From Reyranella sp. (GTDB lineage Bacteria > Pseudomonadota > Alphaproteobacteria > Reyranellales > Reyranellaceae): a DNA stretch of 64,000 nt. Positions within the stretch are counted from its first letter, which is position 1. Every line of letters starts with the position of its first letter. This document shows, in pieces, positions 43,594 through 52,136 of the stretch. A program made the translations under genes and the position numbers. The notes under the pieces were generated by a model. The model was not told the origin of the DNA. It ran no database searches and saw only the letters and a list, made by a program, of their open reading frames with translations. Location: NCBI GenBank assembly GCA_019750135.1, contig JAIEOV010000010.1:248001-312000 (forward strand). Direction: 5' to 3'.

Positions 43594-44820
43594 ATGCAAA
43601 AGCTTCCTGTAACGCTCGAGGACGTCGAGTTCGCCGCCGCGCGCATCGGCGACGCGGTGGTGCACACGCCGTGCCTGCGCAGCGAGACCCTGTCGCGCAT
43701 CGCCAAGGCCGACGTCTGGGTGAAGTTCGAGAACCTGCAGTTCACGGCGTCGTTCAAGGAACGCGGCGCGCTGAACACGCTGATGCAGCTCACCGACGAG
43801 GAGAAGAGGCGCGGCGTCATCGCCATGTCGGCCGGCAACCACGCCCAGGGCGTGGCCTATCACGCCGGACGGCTCGGCATCCCGGCCACCATCGTCATGC
43901 CGTCCTTCACGCCCAACACCAAGGTCGAGCACACGCGCGGCCATGGCGCGCGCGTCGTCCTGCACGGCGACACGCTGGCCGAGGCGGCGACGGAGGCGCA
44001 TCGCCTGGCCGACGCCCACAAGCTCACCTTCGTCCACCCCTATGACGATCCGCGCATCATCGCGGGCCAAGGCACGATTGCGCTGGAGATGCTGCAGGAC
44101 GCACCCGAGATCGACACGATCGTGGCCCCGGTCGGCGGTGGCGGCATGATCGCGGGCTGCGCCGTGGCGGCATGCGGGCTGAAGCCCGACATCAAGATGA
44201 TCGGCGTCGAGACCACCAGCTTCTCGGCGATGCACCAGCTGCTGGCCGGCGAGCCGGTGACAGCGGGCGGCGACACCATCGCCGAGGGCATCGCCGTGCG
44301 CGACATCGGCAAGACGCCGCTCGCCATCGCGAAGGCGCTGCTCGACCAGGTGCTGGTGGTCGACGAGGTGGCGATCGAGCGCGCCATCGCCCTCTTCCTC
44401 GAGGTCGAGAAGACGGTGGCCGAGGGCGCGGGTGCGGCCTGCCTCGCCGCGCTGCTGTCCCATCCGCAGCAATTCATCGGCCGCAAGGTCGGGCTGGTGC
44501 TGTCGGGCGGCAACATCGACACCCGCCTGCTGGCCTCGGTGCTGCTGCGCGGCCTGGTACGCGACGGCCGCATCGTGCGGCTGCGGTTGATGATCGGCGA
44601 CCTGCCCGGCCAGCTCGCCCGCGTCTCCGGCCTCATCGGCAAGGCGGGCGGCAATATCGTCGAGGTGCAGCACCAGCGGCTGTTCGGCGCCGTGGTGGCC
44701 AAGCGGACCGAGCTCGACGTCACGGTGGAGACCCGCGGCCGCGACCATGCCCGCGAGCTGGTTGAGGCCCTGTCGGCGGAGGGCTTCAAGGTCCGCGTCC
44801 TCGAGGGCGCGGACGCCTGA
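43594..44820 (+). CDS. Threonine ammonia-lyase with ACT domain
   Basis: 408 residues. PLP enzyme converting threonine to 2-oxobutyrate and ammonia. The Schiff-base Lys is Lys55 in TASFKERGA; the phosphate-binding loop is PVGGGGMIAG; SAGNHAQGVAYHA binds the substrate carboxylate. A single C-terminal ACT domain (from about residue 330: LRLMIGDLPGQLARVSGLIG) may bind an effector. The length is that of single-ACT enzymes found in both catabolic and isoleucine pathways. It follows the FAD oxidoreductase closely; convergent vapC ends four bases away. Confidence 0.9.
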   Translation: MQKLPVTLEDVEFAAARIGDAVVHTPCLRSETLSRIAKADVWVKFENLQFTASFKERGALNTLMQLTDEEKRRGVIAMSAGNHAQGVAYHAGRLGIPATIVMPSFTPNTKVEHTRGHGARVVLHGDTLAEAATEAHRLADAHKLTFVHPYDDPRIIAGQGTIALEMLQDAPEIDTIVAPVGGGGMIAGCAVAACGLKPDIKMIGVETTSFSAMHQLLAGEPVTAGGDTIAEGIAVRDIGKTPLAIAKALLDQVLVVDEVAIERAIALFLEVEKTVAEGAGAACLAALLSHPQQFIGRKVGLVLSGGNIDTRLLASVLLRGLVRDGRIVRLRLMIGDLPGQLARVSGLIGKAGGNIVEVQHQRLFGAVVAKRTELDVTVETRGRDHARELVEALSAEGFKVRVLEGADA

Positions 44821-44823
44821 AAC

Positions 44824-45216
44824 CTATAGTGCGCGCTTCAGGTCGGTCAGCGCGAAGTCGTTGCCCTTGAACAACAGCGGCATTTCTCGGGCCTTGGCCA
44901 GTGCATAGGCGCAACAATCGCCAAAGTTCAGCCCCGCCCGGTGCCGTCCTTTGCCATAGCGGCGAAATGCTTCGCGCGCCGCCTGAATGTGTGCGGCCTC
45001 GAAAAAGGCGATCTGCAGGCCGAGATTGGCCGCGATCCGGTCCAGTTCGCGACAACCTGCCTCGCCGTTGCGAGTCTCGGCAATCATCGACGCTTCCAGG
45101 AAATTTGGCGCGCTAATGCACGGACCATCGGCCGACACGATCGTCAGAGCAAACGCTGCCTTCTCCGGTTCATCGCGATAGATCGCGATCAAGGCCGAGC
45201 TATCGACGACAATCAA
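44824..45216 (-). CDS. vapC: VapC family PIN-domain toxin
   Basis: 130 residues, predicted ribonuclease. All four acidic PIN residues are present: Asp5 (MIVVDSSAL), Glu41 (NFLEAS), Asp100 (NFGDCCAYALA) and Asp120 (GNDF). Its start overlaps the vapB stop by four bases (ATGA), ensuring coupled synthesis with the antitoxin. Intact, with nothing to suggest decay. Confidence 0.92.
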   Translation of the reverse strand: MIVVDSSALIAIYRDEPEKAAFALTIVSADGPCISAPNFLEASMIAETRNGEAGCRELDRIAANLGLQIAFFEAAHIQAAREAFRRYGKGRHRAGLNFGDCCAYALAKAREMPLLFKGNDFALTDLKRAL

Positions 45217-45476
45217 TCGAACAGCCCCTCTTTATTATAGCCCAGGATCTCATCGGGAGTCCTGTCATCCAGAACGGGCAGCGCCTTGATGCGACGCACG
45301 ATCTCATCGACCTTGCGAAGCTTCCGCTCGCGGTCCTTCTTCGCATCGATTTCCTTCAGCTTGCCGTCTGCAAGTTCGATCACCGTTGCCGTCATGCTCT
45401 TGCCGAGCAGACGGGAGACACGCCGCAACTTACGCTCGGCCTCCGCGCTTTTGATGCTGACGCCCATGCCTGCCAC
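45213..45476 (-). CDS. vapB: VapB family antitoxin
   Basis: 87 residues, upstream partner of vapC. The N-terminus (GVSIKSAEAERKLRRVSRLLGKSMTATVIELADG) matches the Rv0623-type/PSK transcription-factor VapB with a ribbon-helix-helix-like DNA-binding part; the C-terminal charged tail (DDRTPDEILGYNKEGLFD) should wrap the toxin. ATG at 45467 is an alternative start. Two identical dyads just upstream are probably its operator. Confidence 0.87.
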   Translation of the reverse strand: MAGMGVSIKSAEAERKLRRVSRLLGKSMTATVIELADGKLKEIDAKKDRERKLRKVDEIVRRIKALPVLDDRTPDEILGYNKEGLFD

Positions 45477-45479
45477 CGA

Positions 45480-45509
45480 ATTCTAGAATGTCGCACCATA
45501 TTCTAGAAA
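45480..45509. promoter_or_regulatory. Paired TTCTAGAA dyads, probable VapB operator
   Basis: TTCTAGAA occurs at 45481-45488 and again at 45501-45508, exactly 20 bases apart centre to centre, which places both on one DNA face. Each is self-complementary; the left one extends to ATTCTAGAAT. They begin four bases upstream of the vapB start and about 45-70 bases upstream of divergent purH. The arrangement fits cooperative binding of a VapBC complex. Confidence 0.7.
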
Positions 45510-45552
45510 GCAGCGCCTTACAACGCACGCCGGATGGGTCTATAGACGCGCC

Positions 45553-47166
45553 ATGTCCGCCAGCCCCCGCTACGTCCCCTCGCCCACTCCCGATCTGGCC
45601 CGCATCGAGCGCGCGTTGATCTCGGTTTCCGACAAGGAGGGCTTGGTCGGACTGGGCAAGGCGCTGGCGTCGCACGGGGTCGAAATCCTGTCGACCGGCG
45701 GCTCGGCCAAGACGCTGCGCGATGCCGGGCTGAAGGTCGTCGAGGTGAGCGACCACTCGGGTTTCCCCGAGATCATGGACGGCCGGGTGAAGACCCTGCA
45801 GCCCACGATCCATGGCGGCATCCTGGCGCGTCGCACCGACGCCGGACACAAGAAGGCGATGGCCGACCACAAGATCGCGGGCATCGATCTGGTGGTGGTG
45901 AACCTCTATCCCTTCGAGGCCACGGTGGCGCGCGGCGCGGACTTCCCGACCTGCGTCGAGAACATCGACATCGGCGGACCCGCGCTGATCCGCGCCTCGG
46001 CCAAGAACCATGACTTCGTGACCATCGTCGTCGATCCGGCCGACTACGCCAGCGTGATCGCCGAGATGAAGGCGCACCAGGGCGCCACGACCCTGGCGTT
46101 GCGCCGCAAGCTCGCGGCCAAGGCCTATGCGCGCACGGCTTCGTATGACGCCGCGATCGCGAGCTGGTTCGCGAAGCAGGAAGGCGAAGCCTTCCCCGAG
46201 CGGTTCACCATCACCGCCGAGCGCGTGCAGACCCTGCGCTACGGCGAGAACCCGCATCAGCAGGCCGCCTTCTACTCCGACGGCAGCAAGCGGCCGGGCG
46301 TCGCCACAGCTCGCGTCGTGCAGGGCAAGGAGCTCTCCTACAACAACATCGGCGACACCGAGGCGGCCTACGAATGCGTCGCCGAGTTCAAGGAGCCGGC
46401 CGTCGTCGTCGTCAAGCACGCCAACCCGTGCGGCGTGGCCGTGGCCGCGGACCAGTACAGCGCCTATCTGAAAGCCTATGCCTGCGATCCGGTGTCGATC
46501 TTCGGCGGCATCGTCGCCGTCAACACCACGCTGGAAGCCAGGACGGCCGAGGATCTCGCGAAGCTCTTCCTCGAAGTCGTGATCGCGCCCGATGCCACGC
46601 CCGAGGCGCTGGAGATCTTCGCAAGGAGGAAGAACGTGCGCGTGCTGCTGGCCGGCACGCTGCCCGATCCGCTGTCAGCCGGCATGACCATGAAGAGCGT
46701 GGGCGGCGGCTACCTGCTGCAGAGCCGCGACAATGGCCACGTCGCCAGGAGCGACCTGAAGGTCGTGACCAAGCGCGCGCCGACGCCGAAGGAGCTCGAC
46801 GACCTCTTGTTCGCCTTCACCGTCTGCAAGCACGTGAAGTCGAACGCCATCGTCTATGCCAAGGACGGCGCCACGGTGGGCGTGGGCGCGGGCCAGATGA
46901 ACCGCCGCGATTCCTCGCGCATCGCCGCCATCCGTGCGGCGGAGTCGGGCGAGGCGGCCAAGCTGCCCCAAAGCCCGGCGGTCGGCAGCGTCGTTGCCTC
47001 CGACGCTTTCTTCCCCTTCGCCGACGGGCTTCTGGCCGCAGCGGAAGCCGGCGCAACGGCGATCATCCAGCCCGGCGGCTCGATGCGCGACAAGGAAGTG
47101 ATCGAGGCGGCCGACGAGAAGGGCCTCGCAATGGTGTTCACGGGGATGCGCCACTTCCGTCACTGA
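45553..47166 (+). CDS. purH: Bifunctional AICAR transformylase/IMP cyclohydrolase
   Basis: 537 residues, catalysing the last two steps of purine synthesis to IMP. The N-terminal MGS-like cyclohydrolase domain ([51 protein letters not shown]) is followed by the transformylase domain with [27 protein letters not shown] and [10 protein letters not shown]. It is full length. It shares a 76-base promoter region with vapB, and its last 29 bases overlap the convergent HxlR gene. Confidence 0.96.
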   Translation: MSASPRYVPSPTPDLARIERALISVSDKEGLVGLGKALASHGVEILSTGGSAKTLRDAGLKVVEVSDHSGFPEIMDGRVKTLQPTIHGGILARRTDAGHKKAMADHKIAGIDLVVVNLYPFEATVARGADFPTCVENIDIGGPALIRASAKNHDFVTIVVDPADYASVIAEMKAHQGATTLALRRKLAAKAYARTASYDAAIASWFAKQEGEAFPERFTITAERVQTLRYGENPHQQAAFYSDGSKRPGVATARVVQGKELSYNNIGDTEAAYECVAEFKEPAVVVVKHANPCGVAVAADQYSAYLKAYACDPVSIFGGIVAVNTTLEARTAEDLAKLFLEVVIAPDATPEALEIFARRKNVRVLLAGTLPDPLSAGMTMKSVGGGYLLQSRDNGHVARSDLKVVTKRAPTPKELDDLLFAFTVCKHVKSNAIVYAKDGATVGVGAGQMNRRDSSRIAAIRAAESGEAAKLPQSPAVGSVVASDAFFPFADGLLAAAEAGATAIIQPGGSMRDKEVIEAADEKGLAMVFTGMRHFRH

Positions 47167-47545
47167 GCCGATCGCGTTCGGCGGCCCAGACGAGGATCTC
47201 GTCCAGCGCCGGGCAGAGCGCCAACCCCCATTCGGTCAGGCAATACTCCACCTTGGGCGGCACCTCGGGGTGCACAGTCCGATGCACGACGCCATCGCGC
47301 TCCAGCTGGCGCAATTGCTGGATCAGCATCTTCTGTGACACGCCCGGGATCGCCCGCTCGAGGTCGGAGAAGCGATGGCGCGCGCCATCGAAAAGATGAA
47401 ACAGGATGATCAGTTTCCAGCGACCCGCGACAACCTTGAGGGCCGCCTCCACGTCCGCAGCCGCCGTCTGCGGCGTGTAAGGAACGCCGTGGCGATCGAC
47501 CTTACTTTTCGGTTCGTCCCTTACCTTTTTGTCGGCTCTTGCCAT
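47138..47545 (-). CDS. HxlR family transcriptional regulator
   Basis: 135 residues. Winged-helix core: [45 protein letters not shown] in pieces, then wing [19 protein letters not shown]. The N-terminus is charged and probably flexible. HxlR proteins usually control a divergent gene, here the SDR 48 bases away, often in response to electrophiles or aldehydes. Its 3' end overlaps purH by 29 bases. Confidence 0.88.
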   Translation of the reverse strand: MARADKKVRDEPKSKVDRHGVPYTPQTAAADVEAALKVVAGRWKLIILFHLFDGARHRFSDLERAIPGVSQKMLIQQLRQLERDGVVHRTVHPEVPPKVEYCLTEWGLALCPALDEILVWAAERDRLSDGSGASP

Positions 47546-47593
47546 CGCCTCAGCCTACTCCCTAATCCAGCGGCTGACGCAATGGAGACTTCA

Positions 47594-48385
47594 ATGACGA
47601 CGATAGCGACCTCGGACGGGCTCGATGGCAAGCGCGTCCTCGTGACCGGCGCGAGCCGCGGCATCGGCCGCGCCGTGGCGGAGCGCCTTCGCCAGGAGGG
47701 CGCCACCGTCCTGGCCGCTGCGCGTTCGTTCGCCAACGGGACGGACGGCGCCCTTCTCGCGGTGTCGGCCGATCTCACCACCGTCGAGGGATGCGACACC
47801 GTTGCCGGGAGCGTCCGGTCGCGTCTCGGCGGCATCGACATCGTCGTCCATGCTCTCGGCGGCTCCTCGGCGCCGGCCGGCGGGTTCGCCGCCCTCGGCG
47901 AGAACGAGTGGAAGAAGGAGCTCGATCTCAATCTCTTCCCCGCGATCCGCCTCGATCGGGCGCTTCTTCCGCTGATGTTGGCCCAGGGCTCAGGAACCAT
48001 CGTGCATGTCACATCCATCCAGGCGCAGTCGCCCGTCTTCGAGGCGACGCTGGGTTATGCGGCGGCGAAGGCAGCCCTTTCGAACTACAGCAAAGGGCTC
48101 TCGAAGGAGGTCAGCCCGAAGGGCGTGCGGGTCGTTCGCGTCTCGCCGGGCTGGACGGAGACCGAGGCTGCGGTCGCTCTCGTTGAGCGTCTGGCAAAAG
48201 AAGCCGGCTCGGACTACAGCACCGCGCGCGGCAAGCTGATGGAAGCGATCGGTGGAATCCCGGTGGGCCGGCCCAACAAGCCGTCCGAGGTCGCCGACCT
48301 GATCGCCTTCGTCGTATCGTCGCGGGCGGCGACAATGACCGGCGTTGAACTCCGAATCGATGGCGGCTCGCTGCCCGTCGTGTAG
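47594..48385 (+). CDS. SDR family oxidoreductase
   Basis: 263 residues. NAD(P)-binding TGASRGIG near residues 18-25, catalytic Ser141 (VTSIQAQSP), Tyr155 and Lys159 (GYAAAKAAL), and the C-terminal GVELRIDGGSLPVV typical of classical short-chain dehydrogenases. ATG 47594 has GGAGA seven bases upstream; an ATG at 47582 would add four residues. It is divergent from the HxlR regulator and likely its target. Substrate is unknown. Confidence 0.87.
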   Translation: MTTIATSDGLDGKRVLVTGASRGIGRAVAERLRQEGATVLAAARSFANGTDGALLAVSADLTTVEGCDTVAGSVRSRLGGIDIVVHALGGSSAPAGGFAALGENEWKKELDLNLFPAIRLDRALLPLMLAQGSGTIVHVTSIQAQSPVFEATLGYAAAKAALSNYSKGLSKEVSPKGVRVVRVSPGWTETEAAVALVERLAKEAGSDYSTARGKLMEAIGGIPVGRPNKPSEVADLIAFVVSSRAATMTGVELRIDGGSLPVV

Positions 48386-48387
48386 CC

Positions 48388-48879
48388 TCAGTCGAGGCCG
48401 AGACCGTCGTAGTCGTTGAGGTCGTTGACGACGTCGGCGACCATGCGGTTGGCCGTGTCCATCAGCAGCACATCGTCGTCGACGCGGACATACTCGTAGC
48501 CCGGCGGCACGGGTGCGAGCTGCTGCACCACCGCAGGCGGTACCGGCTGGTAGACGACGGCGGGCGGCAGCGGCGCGCCGATCACCCAGAGCTTCTTGGC
48601 CTGGTTCGCCTGGCCCGGCGGCAGGCAGCCATTGCCCTTCTTGGCCAGACCCGGCGGACAGCGGCCGGCGGAGAATTCGCTGCGGTAGTACTGGTAGACG
48701 ATGGCGCGGTCCTGGGCGGGAACGACGACGCGGACCGGCTGAACGACGGCGGCCGCGCCGCCGCGATTGCCATGGCCGTGCTTGCCTTTGTTGCCCTTGT
48801 CTTTGTCCTTGTCGGCCCAAGCTGGCGACGCGAGCCCTATCAAGAGGGCCGGAATGACCAGAGCCAGCGCACGGCGCAT
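48388..48879 (-). CDS. Exported Pro-rich protein, RcnB-like tail
   Basis: 163 residues with a clear signal peptide (MRRALALVIPALLIGLASPA, cleavage near AWA), a Lys/His-rich stretch (DKDKDKGNKGKHGHGN) and a Pro/Val-rich body. GRCPPGLAKKGNGCLPPGQA is a motif seen in many periplasmic RcnB-related or uncharacterised alphaproteobacterial proteins. AGGGAGG lies upstream of ATG 48879. The His/Lys segment could bind metal, but that is speculation. It stops three bases past the convergent SDR stop. Confidence 0.65.
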   Translation of the reverse strand: MRRALALVIPALLIGLASPAWADKDKDKGNKGKHGHGNRGGAAAVVQPVRVVVPAQDRAIVYQYYRSEFSAGRCPPGLAKKGNGCLPPGQANQAKKLWVIGAPLPPAVVYQPVPPAVVQQLAPVPPGYEYVRVDDDVLLMDTANRMVADVVNDLNDYDGLGLD

Positions 48880-48932
48880 GAAGAAAGCCTCCCTGCGCCA
48901 TCTCAAACGCGGCGCTTGCCTAAACGTTCCGT

Positions 48933-49862
48933 TTAAACCGTACCGACCCGGAAGGCCTGTGGCAGAACGGTGACCTCCAACGGCAGGCGGCCGACCATCT
49001 CGCCGTCGAGGTCGACCAGGGTCTCGACGTCCGAGGCGAAGCGGAAAGAGGTGCCGCGGGCCGTGCGCACCTTGGGATGGTGGACGTGGGCGCCGCTGTA
49101 GAGCTTGGGCAGGATGCTCGTCAGCACTTCCAGCCGGGACACATCGCCCGCTGCGATCAGGTCGAGGATGCCATCGTCGAAGCGGGCGCCGGGCAGCAGC
49201 TTCATGCCGCCGCCGCCATTCTCCGTGTTGCCCACCATGGCCGTGAACAGCCGCCGGGTGCCGGTCGGCACGCCGTCGATCTCGATCGAGATGTCGCGCT
49301 GCCGGTAACCGAGCGTCACGCCCGGCGTCATCAGGAGATAGGCGATCTCGCCCAGCTTCTTCGCCCAGCGCGACTGGGAGGTGCGGTGGCTGATGGTGGC
49401 CGCGAGCCCCAGCGCCACGATCAGGTAGCCGAAGCGATCGACCGGCCGGCCGTCGGTGCCCGTGCAGCGCACGCGCATCAGGTCGACGGGCCGGGTCTTG
49501 GAGCTGGCGGCCGCATCGAAAGCGCCGCCAGCAGTCGCCAGATGGCCGAGCGCCCGGCAAAGCTCGTTGGCGGTGCCGGCCGGGACCGGGCAGAGCACAG
49601 CGGCGGGGTCGATCAGGCGGCCCGAGCGGTCGAGCAGGCCGTTCAGGGTCTCGTTGACCGTGCCGTCGCCGCCCACCGCCACGAAGCGGCGGATGCCCCG
49701 CGCCAGGGCGTTGCCGGCGAGGTGGGTCGCATGGCCGGGCGCCTCGGTGAACAGCGGCTCGACCGGGCCGAGGCGCTTGCTGAGTTCCGCCTGGATAGCC
49801 GGCCAGCGGCCCATCGCCCCGCCCTTGCGGGCAGCCGGGTTGACGATCACGGCGACGCGCAT
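48933..49862 (-). CDS. Diacylglycerol/lipid kinase family protein (YegS-like)
   Basis: 309 residues. The kinase signature is GGDGTVNE near residues 64-71, preceded by VAVIVNPAARKGG and followed by CPVPAGTANELCRALG, the usual nucleotide-binding set. A C-terminal beta-sandwich (RYDDG-type motif here ARFDDGILDLI) is present. It probably phosphorylates a membrane lipid. ATG 49862 with AGGAGG four bases upstream is chosen over the ATG at 49886. It is divergent from the WYL regulator, with the shared 14-base motif between them. Confidence 0.87.
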   Translation of the reverse strand: MRVAVIVNPAARKGGAMGRWPAIQAELSKRLGPVEPLFTEAPGHATHLAGNALARGIRRFVAVGGDGTVNETLNGLLDRSGRLIDPAAVLCPVPAGTANELCRALGHLATAGGAFDAAASSKTRPVDLMRVRCTGTDGRPVDRFGYLIVALGLAATISHRTSQSRWAKKLGEIAYLLMTPGVTLGYRQRDISIEIDGVPTGTRRLFTAMVGNTENGGGGMKLLPGARFDDGILDLIAAGDVSRLEVLTSILPKLYSGAHVHHPKVRTARGTSFRFASDVETLVDLDGEMVGRLPLEVTVLPQAFRVGTV

Positions 49863-49883
49863 GATCCTCCTGTTCACTACTGC

Positions 49884-49897
49884 CATAAACTGACAGC
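49884..49897. promoter_or_regulatory. CATAAACTGACAGC motif before the WYL regulator
   Basis: This 14-base sequence recurs with one change at 50658-50671, upstream of the EVE gene. Here it lies between the divergent kinase and WYL-regulator starts, flanked by CTGC and GCAG to give a short dyad. A binding site for the WYL regulator is the simplest reading. Confidence 0.5.
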
Positions 49898-49918
49898 AGA
49901 CCTTCGTATGAGGGTAGC

Positions 49919-50617
49919 GTGTCGCGCGCCCAACGTCTTCTCGACCTGATCCAGGTGCTGCGCCGCCACCGCCATCCGGTGAGCGGTGCCACGCTCGCCG
50001 AGGCGACCGGCGTGTCGCTGCGCACCCTCTATCGTGACATCGAGCTGCTGAAGGCCGAGGGTGCGCACATCGATGGCGAGGCCGGCGTGGGCTATGTGCT
50101 GCGGCCAGGCTTCATGCTGCCGCCGCTGATGTTCAGCGAAGAGGAGATCGAGGCGCTGGTGCTGGGCTCGCGCTGGGTGCACCAGCGCGCCGACCGTGCG
50201 CTCGCCGATGCCGCCGCCAACGTCCTCGCCAAGATCGGCGCCGTCCTGCCCAAGGACCTGCGCGACACCTTGGACGAATCCGGCCTGTTGATCGGGCCGG
50301 GCGATCCCATCGCCGCGGGCGATGCGCAGCTGCCCAAGATCCGTCAGGCCATCCGCACCGAGCGCAAGATCGGGCTCAACTACCGCGACAACAACGGCGC
50401 CGACAGCAAGCGCATCATCTGGCCGTTCGCGCTCAGCTTCTTCGAGAAGGTGCGCGTGGTCGTGGCATGGTGCGAGCTGCGCGAGGATTACCGCCACTTC
50501 CGCACCGACCGCATCGTCGTGCTGAACATGACCGAGAAGCGCTATCCGCGCCGCCGCCAGGCGATGCTGAAGGAGTGGCGCGAACGCGAGCGGACCAAGG
50601 AAGCCAGCGAGAGATAG
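49919..50617 (+). CDS. WYL-domain transcriptional regulator (YafY family)
   Basis: 232 residues from GTG 49919 with GAGGG upstream. An N-terminal HTH (RLLDLIQVLRRHRHPVSGATLAEATGVSLRTLYRDIELLKAEG, in pieces) is followed by a WYL domain from about residue 135 (IRQAIRTERKIGLNYRDNNGADSKRIIWPFALSFF). YafY-type proteins bind ligands, possibly nucleic-acid-like, through WYL and control nearby genes. The EVE gene follows 96 bases later with a matching upstream motif. Confidence 0.87.
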   Translation: MSRAQRLLDLIQVLRRHRHPVSGATLAEATGVSLRTLYRDIELLKAEGAHIDGEAGVGYVLRPGFMLPPLMFSEEEIEALVLGSRWVHQRADRALADAAANVLAKIGAVLPKDLRDTLDESGLLIGPGDPIAAGDAQLPKIRQAIRTERKIGLNYRDNNGADSKRIIWPFALSFFEKVRVVVAWCELREDYRHFRTDRIVVLNMTEKRYPRRRQAMLKEWRERERTKEASER

Positions 50618-50657
50618 AGACGGCACGTCGCCTACCGCTATCCGGATCTTCTGCTGA

Positions 50658-50671
50658 CATAATCTGACAGC
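50658..50671. promoter_or_regulatory. CATAATCTGACAGC motif before the EVE gene
   Basis: Thirteen of 14 bases match the motif at 49884-49897. Overlapping it is the direct repeat CTGACA-TAAT-CTGACA (50655-50668... by eye), within a GCTG...CAGC dyad. It sits 42 bases before the EVE start, a reasonable operator or promoter position. Confidence 0.5.
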
Positions 50672-50713
50672 TGCCAGGCTTATGTTTTTCTTCCAACGAC
50701 GAAGGAGAACCCC

Positions 50714-51178
50714 ATGAGCAGGAACTGGCTGGCGGTCGCTTCCGCCGAGCATGTCGAAATCGGACGCAGCGGGGGCTTCATGCAGATCAACCACGGCAAG
50801 GCGCCGCCGCTGCGTCGTATCCAGCCCGGCGATCGCATCGTCTACTACTCGCCCAATCGCACCTACACGCCGAGCCACGCCCAGCGCGGCAAGGATCGGC
50901 TGCAGGCCTTCACGGCCATCGGCACGGTGAAGGAAGGCAAGCCTTACCAGGCCGACATGGGTTTCGGCTTCAAGCCGTTCCGACGCCAGGTCGCCTGGCA
51001 CGAAGCGGAGGCCATGTCATTGCTGGCACTGCAGGCACAGCTTGCCTTCACCCAGGAGAAGAACTGGGGCTACCGGCTGCGGCAGGGCGTGATCGAGATC
51101 AGCGACGCCGACATGACGCTGATCGCCGAGGCGATGTTCACAGCAGCCGCGGCACAACCTTATCGGCTAGCAGCCTGA
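50714..51178 (+). CDS. EVE domain-containing protein
   Basis: 154 residues of the EVE/UPF0310 (PUA-like) type: [51 protein letters not shown] domains are related to YTH and ASCH folds and are thought to read modified bases; fused forms occur in restriction and other conflict systems. Here it is a stand-alone protein paired with a WYL regulator. Its last 41 bases overlap the convergent LLM-flavin gene. The ligand is unknown. Confidence 0.85.
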   Translation: MSRNWLAVASAEHVEIGRSGGFMQINHGKAPPLRRIQPGDRIVYYSPNRTYTPSHAQRGKDRLQAFTAIGTVKEGKPYQADMGFGFKPFRRQVAWHEAEAMSLLALQAQLAFTQEKNWGYRLRQGVIEISDADMTLIAEAMFTAAAAQPYRLAA

Positions 51179-52136
51179 AGGTGTCGCGGCTGAGCGGCGC
51201 GCACATCAGGTAGTTGAGCCCGATCTCCTCCTTCAGCCGGGAGATCTGCTCGACCACCGACTCCGGCGTGCCGTGCAGGATCACGCTGTCGAGGTAGTGC
51301 TGCACGGGCTCCTTGCCGTCGTAGGTCCGCTGCGTGTGCATGGTCTTCTGGCTGGCATGCTGTGGACCCGCGTAGGAATCGACCAGCCATTGCGCGCCAC
51401 GGCGCGCGATGGTCTCGGCTTCGGCCTGGGTCGGGGCCAGTGCCAGCAGCCGCGCCATCGGGATATCGCGGCCGGCATCGGAGAAGCCTGCCACGGCGAG
51501 CTTGTCGCGATAATGCCGGCGCTTGGCGCCAAGCTCCTTCGTCGAGGAGTGCGGGTCCATGAGAATGGAAAAGCCGCGACTCGCCGCCCAGTCGATGGCG
51601 GTCTCCGACGTCGCGGCCATCCAGATCGGCGGATGCGGCTGCTGCAGCGGCTTGGGCAGCAGCTCGACGTCGTCGAAGGAGAAGTGCGTGCCCTTGTAGG
51701 TGAGGCGTTCCTCGGTCCAGGCCTTGAGCACGATCTCGACGGCCTCGCGGAAACGATCCGTGCTCTCCTCGGGCGGCACGCCGAAGGCGTTGAATTCCGA
51801 ACGGGCGAAGCCGCGGCCCGCGCCCCAGTTGACGCGCCCGCCCGACAGCAGGTCGAGCAGGGCGACCTCCTCGGCCAGCCGCAGCGGATGATAGAGCGCC
51901 GCCAGCGATACCGCCGTGCCGATGCGCAGCCGCTTGGTGCGCGCCGCGGCCATCACGCCCACCATGTGAACCGAGGGGCAGACGCTGTAGGTCGTGAAGT
52001 GATGCTCGGCCAGCCACACCGCATCGAAACCCGTGCGGTCCATGATCTCGATGCGCTCGAGAGCGCGGGCGTAGACCTCTTCCAGCGGGCCGTGCCGGCC
52101 GGGCCAGCTGAAGAATTGCAGGACTCCCAGTTTCAT
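51138..52136 (-). CDS. LLM-class flavin-dependent oxidoreductase
   Basis: 332 residues, luciferase-like TIM barrel using reduced FMN or F420. Motifs: [80 protein letters not shown] and [17 protein letters not shown]. The AEHHF motif is usual for bacterial alkanal/alkane monooxygenase-like proteins. The start overlaps the Bug gene's stop (ATGA), so a joint role in uptake and oxidation of one compound is plausible. Confidence 0.87.
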   Translation of the reverse strand: MKLGVLQFFSWPGRHGPLEEVYARALERIEIMDRTGFDAVWLAEHHFTTYSVCPSVHMVGVMAAARTKRLRIGTAVSLAALYHPLRLAEEVALLDLLSGGRVNWGAGRGFARSEFNAFGVPPEESTDRFREAVEIVLKAWTEERLTYKGTHFSFDDVELLPKPLQQPHPPIWMAATSETAIDWAASRGFSILMDPHSSTKELGAKRRHYRDKLAVAGFSDAGRDIPMARLLALAPTQAEAETIARRGAQWLVDSYAGPQHASQKTMHTQRTYDGKEPVQHYLDSVILHGTPESVVEQISRLKEEIGLNYLMCAPLSRDTFRLLADKVVPRLL

